Source: Falsiroseomonas tokyonensis (lineage in GTDB: Bacteria > Pseudomonadota > Alphaproteobacteria > Acetobacterales > Acetobacteraceae). From it: DNA of 64,000 bases. The translations under genes were made by a program, and so were the position numbers. Positions within the stretch are counted from its first letter, which is position 1. Each line of letters starts with the position of its first letter. Shown in pieces: positions 8,374-16,488 of this stretch. The stretch covers positions 115,112-179,111 of the forward strand of contig NZ_JAFNJS010000009.1 of NCBI RefSeq assembly GCF_019024325.1. Reading direction: 5' to 3'. The notes under the pieces were generated by a model. It was not told the DNA's origin and did no database searches. It saw only the letters and a list, made by a program, of their open reading frames with translations.

Positions 8374-10416
8374 CTACTCGACGGCCTCGCGCCGATCCAC
8401 CAGGCGAACGCCGCCCTTCGGGATGCGGATGTCGTCGATGAAGTCCTGCATCGCCTGGCTGGGCGCCGTGGTGAACTTGGAGACCAGCCAGATGGTGAAG
8501 AAGGAGAGCGGCACGCCGACGATGCCGCCCGAGATGTTGTTCAGCGTCCAGAGCCGCGCCACCGTCCGGCCGCGCAGCACCACGCTGTCCGTCGTCAGGA
8601 TCAGCTGGCCGAACCACGACATGGCGCCATCCGTGATCTGCCCCGCATTGGCGACCAGGGCCGCGGCATAGGCCTTGAGCTCCGCATCCGCGGCCGGCAG
8701 CGCGGCGGTCTGCCGGGCGGCGGCCAGGATCGCCTCCTTCGTGCCGAAGAGCTCGACGAAGGACAGGCCGTAGAACTCGGTCCAGACCAGGTAGCCGGTG
8801 GTGAAGATATAGCCCACCGCCATGCCCCAGCAGGCCGCGGCATTGGTCGTCTTCTTGTACCAGACGCCCATGACCAGCGCGGCGAAAAGCCCCGCCGCGG
8901 CGATGGAGAAGGCCCAGGCCACCAGGAACAGGATGTCCGCCCCCGCATTGCCCGCCGTCCAGGCCGCCAGGATGGCCACCAGGATGAGCAGGACGCGGGA
9001 GATGATAAGGCGCTTGGCCGTCGGCGCGTTGCGGTCGATCATCTTGTAGTAGACGTCGTGCGACAGCGCATTGGCGAGTGCCAGCAGCAGCCCGTCCGCG
9101 GTGGAGAGCGCGGCCGCCAGGCCGCCCGCGGCGACCAGGCCCGCGATGACATAGGGCAGGCCCGCGATTTCCGGCGTCGCCAGCACGACCACGTCCGGAT
9201 GGATGCGGAATTCGCCCCATTGCACGATGCCGTCGGTGTTGACGTCGACGATGTTCACCCACGGCACGCCGTAGGGGGAGACGATCTGCCAGTTTCGGAT
9301 CCACTCCGGCAGCGCCGCGATCGGCTGGCCGATGACGGTCTGGTAGATCTCCAGCTTGCCGAAGGCCGCATAGGCCGGGGCGGTGAAGTAGAGCAGGAAG
9401 ATGAAGAACAGCGACCAGGCGACCGACTGCCGCGCCTCACGCACCGAAGGCGTGGTGAAGTAGCGCATCAGGATATGCGGCAGGGCGGCGGTGCCGACCA
9501 TCAGGCAGAAGACGAGCGCGAAGAAGTTGAAGGCGGCGGACCAGGAGAAGGCGCCGTTGGGGCCGATGAAGGGCGCCGTGTGCCAGCCCGTCACCCCAGG
9601 TGGCGGCAGCATCCCCGCGGCGCGGAAGCCCTGCTCCAGCCCCTCGATCCGCTCCAGCGCGAAGCCGTACATGATCTGCGGCACCGGCACGCCGGTGAGC
9701 TTCACCGACATCAGCACCGCCGGGATCAGGTAGGCGATGATCAGGATGATGTACTGCGCCACCTGGGTCCAGGTGACGGCGCGCATGCCGCCCAGCATGG
9801 AGCAGACCAGGATGCCGGCGAGGCCCAGGAAGACGGCGGTGAGGAAGGAGACTTCCAGGAAGCGCTGGGTGATGATGCCCACGCCCACGATCTGCGCCAC
9901 CACATAGACGAAGGAGGCGGTGATCAGCACGATGACGCCGAGCGAGCGCGCGACATTGCCGCCGAAGCGGGCGCCCAGGAAGTCCGGCACCGTGTACTGG
10001 CCGAATTTCCGGAGGTACGGCGCAAGCAAAATCGCCACCAGCATGTAGCCGCCGGTCCAGCCTAGGATAAACGCCAGCCCACCATAGCCGAGCGCGTAAA
10101 GGCTGCCCGCCATGCCGATGAAGCTGGCGGCGGACATCCAGTCCGACCCCGTCGCCATGCCGTTGTAGATCGCCGGCACCCGCCGCCCGGCGACATAGTA
10201 TTCGGCCACCGCCGCAGTGCGGCTGATGATGCCGATATAGGCATAGACGCCGATGGTCAGGACGACGAAAAGATAGCCGATGATGCGGTCCGGGACGCCC
10301 ATCTGCTCGAGGATCGCGAGCAGGACGACGAAGACGGCGAAGCCGCCGGTATAGCCGGCGTAGATCTTGCCAAGACTGGCGATGAAGGGGTCCTTGCTCC
10401 CCGCGCTGGTGGACAT
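8374..10416 (-). CDS. Sodium:solute symporter, large subunit (VC_2705/TIGR03648-like SSS family)
   Basis: A 680-residue polytopic transporter of the sodium:solute symporter family. Around 13 hydrophobic segments are visible. Family landmarks include AEYYVAGRRVPAIYNGMATGSDWMSAASF near residue 70, GGYMLVAILLAPYLRKFGQYTVPDFLGARFG, and GGLAAALSTADGLLLALANALSHDVYYK in the sodium-binding half. It is longer than acetate permease ActP (about 550) because of loops around residues 370-410 and 570-600. The gene starts 4 bp after a DUF4212 gene, the invariant small-subunit partner of this subfamily. The complex sits in the inner membrane and probably imports a small carboxylate; the substrate is not determined by sequence. 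The ribosome site AGGACTG precedes the ATG. Confidence 0.9.
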   Translation of the reverse strand: MSTSAGSKDPFIASLGKIYAGYTGGFAVFVVLLAILEQMGVPDRIIGYLFVVLTIGVYAYIGIISRTAAVAEYYVAGRRVPAIYNGMATGSDWMSAASFIGMAGSLYALGYGGLAFILGWTGGYMLVAILLAPYLRKFGQYTVPDFLGARFGGNVARSLGVIVLITASFVYVVAQIVGVGIITQRFLEVSFLTAVFLGLAGILVCSMLGGMRAVTWTQVAQYIILIIAYLIPAVLMSVKLTGVPVPQIMYGFALERIEGLEQGFRAAGMLPPPGVTGWHTAPFIGPNGAFSWSAAFNFFALVFCLMVGTAALPHILMRYFTTPSVREARQSVAWSLFFIFLLYFTAPAYAAFGKLEIYQTVIGQPIAALPEWIRNWQIVSPYGVPWVNIVDVNTDGIVQWGEFRIHPDVVVLATPEIAGLPYVIAGLVAAGGLAAALSTADGLLLALANALSHDVYYKMIDRNAPTAKRLIISRVLLILVAILAAWTAGNAGADILFLVAWAFSIAAAGLFAALVMGVWYKKTTNAAACWGMAVGYIFTTGYLVWTEFYGLSFVELFGTKEAILAAARQTAALPAADAELKAYAAALVANAGQITDGAMSWFGQLILTTDSVVLRGRTVARLWTLNNISGGIVGVPLSFFTIWLVSKFTTAPSQAMQDFIDDIRIPKGGVRLVDRREAVE

Positions 10417-10420
10417 GGGA

Positions 10421-10726
10421 TCAGTCCTCCTGCACGCCGAATTCCTCGTCGATCTCGTTCTGCCGCTTGGCGAACCAGAAGAGACCGACGACGAAGACGA
10501 TCAGGCTGCCCTGGGCCGCGAAGTAGAAACCCAGGGGAAAGCCCAGGACATGGATGGGATTCAAAGCATTCGCGAAGAAATGGATGCCGAAACCGGCAAC
10601 GAACCATATCCCCAGGACCGTCCACATCAGCCCGGAGGTCTTCTTCCAATAGGCCTCGCCATTCAGCCGGTCGGTGGCAGCCACCCGGGCGCCCGTCCGA
10701 ACCTCGACATCCTCCACCAAAGGCAT
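10421..10726 (-). CDS. DUF4212 small subunit of the sodium:solute symporter
   Basis: A 101-residue protein with two transmembrane helices. The conserved core is GIHFFANALNPIHVLGFPLG followed by FYFAAQGSLIVFVVGLFWFA and the cytoplasmic tail KRQNEIDEEFGVQED. This is the DUF4212 (TIGR03647) family, always encoded beside VC_2705-type SSS permeases and thought to be an accessory subunit. I chose the ATG at 10726, preceded by GGGGGAGAGAG, rather than an upstream GTG that would add an unconserved tail. It is the first gene of the operon, and a divergent promoter region of 143 bp precedes it. Confidence 0.88.
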   Translation of the reverse strand: MPLVEDVEVRTGARVAATDRLNGEAYWKKTSGLMWTVLGIWFVAGFGIHFFANALNPIHVLGFPLGFYFAAQGSLIVFVVGLFWFAKRQNEIDEEFGVQED

Positions 10727-10869
10727 CCGCTCTCTCCCCCGCCAGGCCGCCGGCCACCCCGGCGGCGACACGCTTCATCGCCGGCATGCGGCGTGAATTA
10801 TTCGTTGTACGAGCGGCTATCATGTGTCCGCCCCGTCATGCAACATCGTTGCGAGGAGGCAAGAGGGGT
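10727..10869. promoter_or_regulatory. Divergent intergenic region with inverted repeat
   Basis: This gap separates the symporter operon (minus) from the gene at 10870 (plus). Around 10795-10830 the composition is relatively AT-rich, but I cannot fix a convincing -35/-10 pair. A perfect inverted repeat GCAAC-ATC-GTTGC lies at 10840-10852. The 12-mer CGTCATGCAACA at 10834-10845 recurs exactly at 11554-11565, upstream of the next transporter gene, so it may be a shared operator. A good ribosome site (GAGGAGGCAAGAGGGG) sits just before 10870. Confidence 0.45.
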
Positions 10870-11496
10870 ATGGTGCTGACGTGGCTGCGGCAGCGTCTTC
10901 GGGCGGCGCCGTCCGACGATCCGCGGGCGCTGGACGTGTTTTTGGAACGCCAGGCCGCCTTCGTCACACAGAAGACGGTGATCGATTATTGCCGCGTCAA
11001 GGCGGGGCGGTCGGAGCGCCAGACCTTCGCCGATCCGGATTTCCAGGCGGCGCTGAACCACTGCCGCTGGCAGACCTTCCCCGCCGCGGTGCAGGACGTG
11101 GCCGCGCTCGCCGAGGCTTGGCTGCGGCCGCATGCCGGCGGCGCCGAACCCCGCCTGGCCGAGGCCCTGGCACGAATCGCGGCCGATATCCTGGCCCGGG
11201 CGGAGGCGCCGGAGGCGGAGCGCGCGGCGATCGCGGCGGAGGCCGCGCTGCTGCCCGCCCGCCTCGCAGCGCGGCAGGAAAGCCCGCCGGCCACCGCCGA
11301 CCGCCTGCCCCTGGCGGCGGAGGCGCCGCTGCTGGCCACCCTGCCGATCCACCCGGACCAGCGGATCGGCGAGACGCCGGCGATCCGCGGCGCGCTGCGC
11401 TTCCACATCGTCGCGACCCAGCAGGAGATGGAGCGCGCCTTCGATCCGGCCGGCCTGGCGCGCAACCTGGCTGCAGTCTTGTTGCGCAGCCCGTAA
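10870..11496 (+). CDS. Conserved hypothetical protein next to the SSS transporter
   Basis: A 208-residue soluble protein that I do not recognise by name. The N-terminal third is the best defined: DVFLERQAAFVTQKTVIDYCRVKAGR, then FADPDFQAALNHCRWQTFPAAVQDV. The middle is alanine-rich and helical, and the C-terminus contains RFHIVATQQEMERAFDPAGLARNL. No signal peptide, membrane segment or catalytic motif is apparent. The ATG at 10870 follows a strong purine-rich ribosome site. Divergent transcription from the DUF4212/SSS operon and the 12-mer shared with the next transporter promoter suggest a role linked to transport or carbon-source use, but this is context only. Confidence 0.7.
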   Translation: MVLTWLRQRLRAAPSDDPRALDVFLERQAAFVTQKTVIDYCRVKAGRSERQTFADPDFQAALNHCRWQTFPAAVQDVAALAEAWLRPHAGGAEPRLAEALARIAADILARAEAPEAERAAIAAEAALLPARLAARQESPPATADRLPLAAEAPLLATLPIHPDQRIGETPAIRGALRFHIVATQQEMERAFDPAGLARNLAAVLLRSP

Positions 11497-11738
11497 TGTA
11501 ATCGCGTTGGTTTTATGGCAGTCGTGTAATATCCAGACATCTCATGAAGCATTCGTCATGCAACACTTCATGATGAAATCATTTTCATAAAATTCCGACT
11601 TCCCAGTCTCTTCCCCAGCCAGGACGTTTTGTATTCGCGCGAATCGGCGGTTCCGCGAAAGCACAACAAGCCAGAACAGGCCACAACAGGCGGGGCTCGG
11701 CGCGCGCGCGCGGCGTCATCGCGATTGGGGGGTATCGG
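11497..11738. promoter_or_regulatory. AT-richer leader of the MHS transporter with inverted repeat
   Basis: This 242-bp non-coding stretch is much richer in A+T than its surroundings. It contains the inverted repeat TCATGAAG...CTTCATGA (11532-11539 and 11566-11573). The 12-mer CGTCATGCAACA between its arms is also found upstream of 10870. The 3' part (about 11650-11738) is ordinary GC-rich leader. I infer a regulated promoter for the transporter gene but see no unambiguous sigma-70 hexamers. Confidence 0.45.
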
Positions 11739-13436
11739 ATGTCTGCAAGCCAGACGGCCGCAAGGCCGATGTCGCCCGAGGAACGGAAGGTCATTGTCGC
11801 CTCCTCCCTCGGCACCGTCTTCGAATGGTACGATTTCTACCTCTACGGATCCCTGGCGGCGGTGATCGGCGCCAACTTCTTCAGCCAGTTCCCGGAATCC
11901 ACCCGCAATATCTTCGCCCTGCTGGCCTTCGCCGCGGGCTTCCTGGTGCGGCCCTTCGGCGCGCTGGTCTTCGGCCGGCTGGGCGACCTGGTCGGGCGGA
12001 AGTACACCTTCCTGATCACCATCGTGATCATGGGCGCCTCCACCTTCGTGGTGGGCATCCTGCCGACCTCCGACAGCATCGGCATCCTCGCGCCGATCAT
12101 CCTGATCATCCTGCGCATGCTGCAGGGCCTGGCGCTGGGCGGCGAATATGGCGGGGCTGCGACCTACGTCGCGGAACACGCTCCGCACGGCAAGCGCGGC
12201 TTCTACACCAGCTTCATCCAGGTCACCGCGACGGCCGGCCTGTTCCTGTCGCTCCTGGTCATCCTGTTCACCCAGCTGGCGGTGGGCGATGCCAATTTCC
12301 GCGCCTGGGGCTGGCGGATTCCCTTCCTGGTCTCGATCCTGCTGCTCGGCATTTCCGTCTGGATCCGCCTGCAGATGGAAGAAAGCCCAGCCTTCCGTAA
12401 GATGAAGGAGGAAGGCAGCGGGTCCAAGGCGCCGATCAGCGAGGCCTTCGGCCAGTGGAAGAATGCCAAGGTGGCGCTGCTGGCGCTGCTCGGCCTGGTC
12501 ATGGGCCAGGCGGTGGTCTGGTACACTGGGCAGTTCTACGCGCTGTTCTTCATGGGCCAGGTGCTGAAGGTGGATGCCTTCACCACCAACATGCTGATCG
12601 CCTGGTCGCTGCTGCTGGGATCCGGCGGTTTCATCTTCTTCGGCTGGCTCTCGGACAAGGTGGGGCGGAAGCCGATCATCCTCGGCGGCTGCCTGATCGC
12701 GGCGCTGACCTATTTCCCGCTGTTCAAGCTGATGAGTGCGGAGGCCAATCCCGACCTCGCCCGCGCGCACCAGTCCATCTCGGTGCAGGTGGTGGTGGAC
12801 AAGGCCGGCTGCTCCTTCCAGTTCAACCCAACCGGCACGGCACGCTTCACCCAGCCCTGCGACGTGGCCAAGGCGGCGCTGGCCCGCGCTTCCGTCAACT
12901 ACACGGTCGAGGAAGCCGCCCCCGGCACGGTCGCCGGCGTGCGCATCCAGGGCGCGGCACCGATCATGGCCGATAGCCCGACCTTCGCGCGGGACCTCGG
13001 CGCGGCGCTGACCGCGGCGGGCTATCCTGCGGCCTCCAACCCCTCGGTGGTGAAGATGTCGAGCCCCTTCGACATCTTCCGCGAACAGCCGGCGGTGCTG
13101 ATCGGCATCCTGACCCTGCTGGTGATCTACGTGACCATGGTCTACGGCCCGATCGCGGCGGCGCTGGTGGAGCTGTTCCCGACGCGGATCCGCTACACCT
13201 CCATGTCGCTGCCCTATCACATCGGCAATGGCTGGTTCGGCGGCCTGCTGCCGGCCACCTCCTTCGCCATGATCGCGCAGACCGGCGATGTCTATTACGG
13301 GCTCTGGTATCCCGTCGTCATCGCGCTGATCACCGTGGTGGTGGGCACCTTCTTCGTGCCGGAGACCAAGGACCGCGACATCTTCGCCACCGAGAACGAC
13401 GCCCGTGCGGCGCGGGAGGCCGAGGCCCGCGGCTGA
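11739..13436 (+). CDS. MHS-family MFS transporter with periplasmic insertion
   Basis: A 565-residue major facilitator of the metabolite:H+ symporter (ShiA/KgtP/ProP-like) group. Signatures are SSLGTVFEWYDFYLYG in the first helix, the loop 2-3 motif GRLGDLVGRKYTF, LRMLQGLALGGEYGGA in helix 4-5, and a second loop motif GWLSDKVGRKP. It is over 100 residues longer than typical members because of an insertion at about residues 345-440. That segment is hydrophilic, holds two cysteines (AGCSFQFNP and QPCDVAKA) and ends in SSPFDIFREQPAVL before the next helix, so it probably forms a disulfide-stapled periplasmic domain. The substrate is unknown; dicarboxylates, shikimate or osmolytes are family possibilities. 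A terminator-like hairpin follows. Confidence 0.9.
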   Translation: MSASQTAARPMSPEERKVIVASSLGTVFEWYDFYLYGSLAAVIGANFFSQFPESTRNIFALLAFAAGFLVRPFGALVFGRLGDLVGRKYTFLITIVIMGASTFVVGILPTSDSIGILAPIILIILRMLQGLALGGEYGGAATYVAEHAPHGKRGFYTSFIQVTATAGLFLSLLVILFTQLAVGDANFRAWGWRIPFLVSILLLGISVWIRLQMEESPAFRKMKEEGSGSKAPISEAFGQWKNAKVALLALLGLVMGQAVVWYTGQFYALFFMGQVLKVDAFTTNMLIAWSLLLGSGGFIFFGWLSDKVGRKPIILGGCLIAALTYFPLFKLMSAEANPDLARAHQSISVQVVVDKAGCSFQFNPTGTARFTQPCDVAKAALARASVNYTVEEAAPGTVAGVRIQGAAPIMADSPTFARDLGAALTAAGYPAASNPSVVKMSSPFDIFREQPAVLIGILTLLVIYVTMVYGPIAAALVELFPTRIRYTSMSLPYHIGNGWFGGLLPATSFAMIAQTGDVYYGLWYPVVIALITVVVGTFFVPETKDRDIFATENDARAAREAEARG

Positions 13437-13461
13437 GGCCCAACCAGGCACGGCTTGTCAG

Positions 13462-13487
13462 GGGCCGGCGGGGCAACCCGCCGGCCC
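13462..13487 (+). terminator. Terminator-like hairpin after the MHS transporter
   Basis: A perfect 11-bp stem GGGCCGGCGGG / CCCGCCGGCCC with a GCAA tetraloop, followed by TTCGTCT. It lies 25 bp after the transporter stop. The T-tract is interrupted. Confidence 0.6.
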
Positions 13488-13643
13488 TTCGTCTGTCCGG
13501 CCCCCATCCGTTGCGGCAGTTGCGCGACCGCCCGCCCCCGGCGCAGTCTGCCGCCCCAGAACACCGAAGCCGGGAGCCCAGCCATGCCGAACCAAGGCCC
13601 TGCCGCAGCGGACCGCGACCCCCCGGCCGGCGGAGCCTGAGCG

Positions 13644-14450
13644 ATGCCCGACGGCACCAACCCCCTGCTACTGCGGCAGGACAGCGAGACCGGCGTCACC
13701 CGCCTCACCCTGAACCGCCCGGACAGCCGCAACAGCCTGTCCTTCGCCATGCTCGGCGCGCTGCAGCATGCGCTGGAGGAGATCGCCCGCGACGCCAGGG
13801 TGCGCGTGGTGGTGCTGGCCGCCGCCGGCCCGGTCTTCTGCGCCGGCCATGACCTGCGGGAGATCACGGCGCATCGCAATGACGAGGATGCCGGCCGCGG
13901 CTTCTTCGAGGCCGCGATGCAGCGCTGCGCCACGGTGATGCAGGCCATCGTCGCTTTGCCCCAGCCGGTGATCGCGGAGGTGCAGGGCATCGCCACCGCC
14001 GCGGGCTGCCAGATGGTGGCGAGCTGCGACCTGGCGGTGGCCAGCGAGGCCGCGAAATTCTGTACGCCGGGCGTGGATATCGGCCTGTTCTGCTCGACGC
14101 CCGCCGTGGCCCTGTCTCGCGCCATCGCGGCCAAGCCGGCGCTGGAGATGCTGCTGACCGGCGCCATGGTGCCGGCGGCGGAAGCCCAGCGCCTGGGCCT
14201 GGTGAACCGCGTGGTGCCGGCGGCGGAGCTGACGGCGGAGGCGCTGGCGCTGGCCGGGCAGATCGCCACGCGCTCCGCCCATGCGGTGCGGCTCGGCAAG
14301 GCCGCCTTCCACCGCCAGCGCGGCCTGCCTCTGGACCAGGCCTATGCCCATTGCGCCGCGGTGATGACCGAGAACCTGCTGGCCGAGGATGCGGCGGAAG
14401 GCATCGGCGCCTTCCTGGCGAAGCGCAGCCCGGTCTGGCAGGACCGCTGA
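13644..14450 (+). CDS. Enoyl-CoA hydratase/isomerase family protein (ECHDC3-like)
   Basis: A 268-residue crotonase-fold protein. Conserved blocks are LTLNRPDSRNSLSFAML, the oxyanion-hole segment PVFCAGHDLREI, and VQGIATAAGCQMVASCDLAVAS. Where active hydratases carry the catalytic glutamate in an xEvxLGxxPGxG block, this protein reads TPGVDIGLFCSTPAVALSR, the pattern of the ECHDC3/AuH-like branch. Simple trans-2-enoyl-CoA hydration is therefore uncertain. It acts on an unidentified acyl-CoA in the cytoplasm. The following gene, 88 bp downstream on the same strand, is an acyl-CoA synthetase, so the two probably form a fatty- or organic-acid activation unit. An imperfect inverted repeat (CCGGCTTG...CAAGCCGG, 14453-14482) lies between them. 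Confidence 0.88.
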   Translation: MPDGTNPLLLRQDSETGVTRLTLNRPDSRNSLSFAMLGALQHALEEIARDARVRVVVLAAAGPVFCAGHDLREITAHRNDEDAGRGFFEAAMQRCATVMQAIVALPQPVIAEVQGIATAAGCQMVASCDLAVASEAAKFCTPGVDIGLFCSTPAVALSRAIAAKPALEMLLTGAMVPAAEAQRLGLVNRVVPAAELTAEALALAGQIATRSAHAVRLGKAAFHRQRGLPLDQAYAHCAAVMTENLLAEDAAEGIGAFLAKRSPVWQDR

Positions 14451-14538
14451 CCCCGGCTTGCCGTAGATCATGGACAAGCCGGCGCGGCGGGGCCCTGATC
14501 CCGCCCGCGTCCAAGAGAACGACCAAGGGACTCCGAGA

Positions 14539-16179
14539 ATGGCTGCCTCCGACTACGACGCCCTGCCGCGCACCCCGGCCAACCACCAGCCCCTGACGCC
14601 GCTGCTGTTCCTGGAGCGCTCCGCCACCACCTTCCCCGACCATACCGCCGTGGTGCATGGCGCCGTCCGCCGCAACTACCGCGAGCTGCGCGCCCGCTGC
14701 GTGGCGCTGGCCGATGCGCTGGCGAAGCGTGGCGTGAAGCGCGGAGATACGGTGGCCGCCCTGCTGCCGAACATCCCGGCCATGCTGGAATGCCATTACG
14801 GCGTGCCGATGTCGGGTGCCGTGCTGAACACGCTGAACACGCGCCTGGACGCCGGGACCATCGCCTATTGCCTCGACCATGGGGAGGCGAAGGTGCTGGT
14901 GGTGGACCGCGAATTCGCGCCGCTGGCCCGCATGGCGCTGACCCAGTGTGCCGTGAAGCCACTGCTGGTCGAGGTGGACGACCCCGAGGCCAGCGAGGCC
15001 GCGCGCGCCAACCGGCTGGAGGGCGCGCTGGACTACGAGGTGCTGCTGGCCGAGGGGTCCGAAAGCTACGACTGGAAGCTGCCGGGCGATGAGTGGGACG
15101 CGATCTCGCTGAACTATACCTCGGGCACCACGGGGCGGCCGAAGGGCGTGGTCTATCACCATCGCGGCGCGCAGCTGCTGGCCATCGGCAACATGCTCTC
15201 GGCCGGCATCGGCAAGCACCCGGTCTATCTCTGGACGCTGCCGATGTTCCATTGCAATGGCTGGTGCTTCCCCTGGTCCATCACTGCGCAGGCCGGCACC
15301 CATGTCTGCCTGCGCGCGGTGCGCGGCAATGCGATGTGGGCGCTGATGGCCGCCGAGGGCGTGACGCATATGTGCGGCGCGCCGATCGTCATGGCGACGC
15401 TGCTGGCCACCGCGGAGGCGGAGAAGAAGCCGCTGCGCCACCAGGTGCAATTCGTCACCGCCGGCGCGCCGCCGCCGGAGGCGGTGCTGGGCGCGATGAA
15501 GCAGGCGGGCTTCGCGGTCTGCCATGTCTATGGCCTGACCGAATGCTACGGCCCCTCCGTGGTCAACGAATGGAACCACGCCTGGGACACGAAGTCCGAT
15601 GCCGAGCAGGCGGCGCTGATGGCGCGCCAGGGCGTGCGCTACATCGCGCTCGAGGGCCTGGTGGTGATGGACCCCGATACGATGCAGCCGGTCCCCGCCG
15701 ATGGCACGACCATGGGCGAGGTCATGATGCGCGGCAATGTCGTGATGAAGGGCTATCTGAAGGACGAAGAAGCCACCCGAAAAGCCTTCGCCGGCGGCTG
15801 GTTCCACACCGGCGACCTCGCCGTGACCTACCCCGATGGCTATATCCAGCTGAAGGACCGCTCCAAGGACATCATCATCTCGGGCGGCGAAAACATCTCG
15901 TCTATCGAGGTCGAGGACGCGCTGTACAAGCACCCGGCCGTGGCGGTGGCAGCCGTCGTCGCGCGGCCTGACGAAAAGTGGGGCGAGACGCCCTGCGCCT
16001 TCATCGAGCTGAAGCCTGGCGCGGAAGCGACGGCAGAGGACCTGATCGCCTGGTGCAAGGGCCGGCTGGCCAGCTTCAAGGTGCCGCGCCACGTGGTCTT
16101 CGCCGAACTGCCGAAGACCAGCACCGGCAAGATCCAGAAGCACGTGCTGCGCGCCCAGGCGCGCGAGGGGGTTGGCTGA
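14539..16179 (+). CDS. Acyl-CoA synthetase (AMP-forming), medium/long-chain type
   Basis: A 546-residue ANL-superfamily ligase that activates a carboxylic acid to acyl-AMP and then acyl-CoA. The P-loop is LNYTSGTTGRPKGVVYHH near residue 190. The A5 motif GLTECYG, the GWFHTGDLAVTYPDGY hinge region, KDRSKDIIISGGENIS and the C-terminal catalytic lysine in PKTSTGKIQKH are all intact. The closest named group is the DMSP lyase/medium-chain acyl-CoA synthetase cluster. I chose the ATG at 14539, which follows AAGGGA by 8 nt and starts the conserved SDYDALPRTPANHQPLTPL segment; the frame is open another 23 codons upstream. It is probably co-transcribed with the enoyl-CoA hydratase-like gene. Confidence 0.93.
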   Translation: MAASDYDALPRTPANHQPLTPLLFLERSATTFPDHTAVVHGAVRRNYRELRARCVALADALAKRGVKRGDTVAALLPNIPAMLECHYGVPMSGAVLNTLNTRLDAGTIAYCLDHGEAKVLVVDREFAPLARMALTQCAVKPLLVEVDDPEASEAARANRLEGALDYEVLLAEGSESYDWKLPGDEWDAISLNYTSGTTGRPKGVVYHHRGAQLLAIGNMLSAGIGKHPVYLWTLPMFHCNGWCFPWSITAQAGTHVCLRAVRGNAMWALMAAEGVTHMCGAPIVMATLLATAEAEKKPLRHQVQFVTAGAPPPEAVLGAMKQAGFAVCHVYGLTECYGPSVVNEWNHAWDTKSDAEQAALMARQGVRYIALEGLVVMDPDTMQPVPADGTTMGEVMMRGNVVMKGYLKDEEATRKAFAGGWFHTGDLAVTYPDGYIQLKDRSKDIIISGGENISSIEVEDALYKHPAVAVAAVVARPDEKWGETPCAFIELKPGAEATAEDLIAWCKGRLASFKVPRHVVFAELPKTSTGKIQKHVLRAQAREGVG

Positions 16180-16194
16180 GCGGGGCGTGGCGTC

Positions 16195-16288
16195 ACCTGC
16201 ACCCGCCGAAGGCGGGTGAGCGGCCGAACGGCCGCCGCCGCATGTGCGGCGAGCCAAGCGCGCGGAGCGCGCGCCCGGCGCTTGAGGG
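16195..16288. repeat. Chain of four hairpins with dispersed element (copy 1)
   Basis: After the acyl-CoA synthetase stop come four perfect hairpins in a row: ACCCGCC-GAA-GGCGGGT (16201-16217), GCGGCC-GAAC-GGCCGC (16220-16235), CGCCGC-ATGT-GCGGCG (16236-16251) and GCGCGC-GGA-GCGCGC (16258-16272). The last is embedded in a 41-nt block, 16248-16288, that recurs at 50691-50731. The two copies agree outside the hairpin core and differ inside it while both remain paired. Confidence 0.8.
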
Positions 16289-16308
16289 ATGGATGGGCGA
16301 ATCTTTTC

Positions 16309-16337
16309 TTGCAAGGCGCGCGCAGCCTCCCCATCAT
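16309..16337 (+). promoter_or_regulatory. Candidate sigma-70 promoter of the 25-codon mini-gene
   Basis: TTGCAA (16309-16314), a 17-bp spacer and CATCAT (16332-16337) each match four of six consensus positions. Transcription would begin near 16344, giving a leader of about 30 nt and an RNA of about 175 nt ending at the terminator 16489-16518. Confidence 0.45.
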
Positions 16338-16357
16338 CTTGCCAGTCGTCAACAACC

Positions 16358-16374
16358 GAAAGGAGGTGATCCAG
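16358..16374 (+). promoter_or_regulatory. Extended Shine-Dalgarno, 17-nt complement of the 16S 3' end
   Basis: GAAAGGAGGTGATCCAG is the complement of the 16S rRNA 3' end as known for alphaproteobacteria (CTGGATCACCTCCTTTC), far longer than a normal 4-6 nt ribosome site. GGAGG lies 7 nt before the GTG start at 16374, the ideal spacing. Confidence 0.8.
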
Positions 16375-16451
16375 TGTCTCATGGTATCAATGCGGGCGTC
16401 CGTTCCGCGGCCTGGATCATCGCCACTGCCAGCGCGGCGGCGAGTCACTAG
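16374..16451 (+). CDS. 25-residue peptide gene with extreme ribosome-binding site
   Basis: A GTG-started frame encodes 25 residues beginning VSHGINAGVRSAAW and ending ATASAAASH before TAG. The peptide is alanine/serine-rich, has one tryptophan and no clear membrane helix or signal peptide. The case for a real gene comes from its setting. It has a candidate promoter at 16309-16337, a ribosome site with 17-nt complementarity to the 16S 3' end, and a strong intrinsic terminator 37 bp after the stop. Together they form a self-contained transcription unit of about 175 nt. It could instead be a small RNA whose anti-16S segment is the functional part, or a leader controlling the MFS gene at 16590. 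No codon repetition typical of amino-acid attenuators is present. I do not recognise a family. Confidence 0.6.
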   Translation: MSHGINAGVRSAAWIIATASAAASH

Positions 16452-16488
16452 GCTCAAGGCGGCAACGCCACAGGATCCATGCAAAAGG

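Noticed and set aside
13864-16314. An 816-codon minus-strand frame opposite the enoyl-CoA hydratase-like and acyl-CoA synthetase genes
   Set aside because: Both plus-strand genes have complete motif sets; the antisense frame is a composition artefact.
16358-16374. Fragment of a 16S rRNA gene
   Set aside because: Only 17 nt match and they are the reverse complement of the rRNA 3' end placed exactly as a ribosome-binding site.
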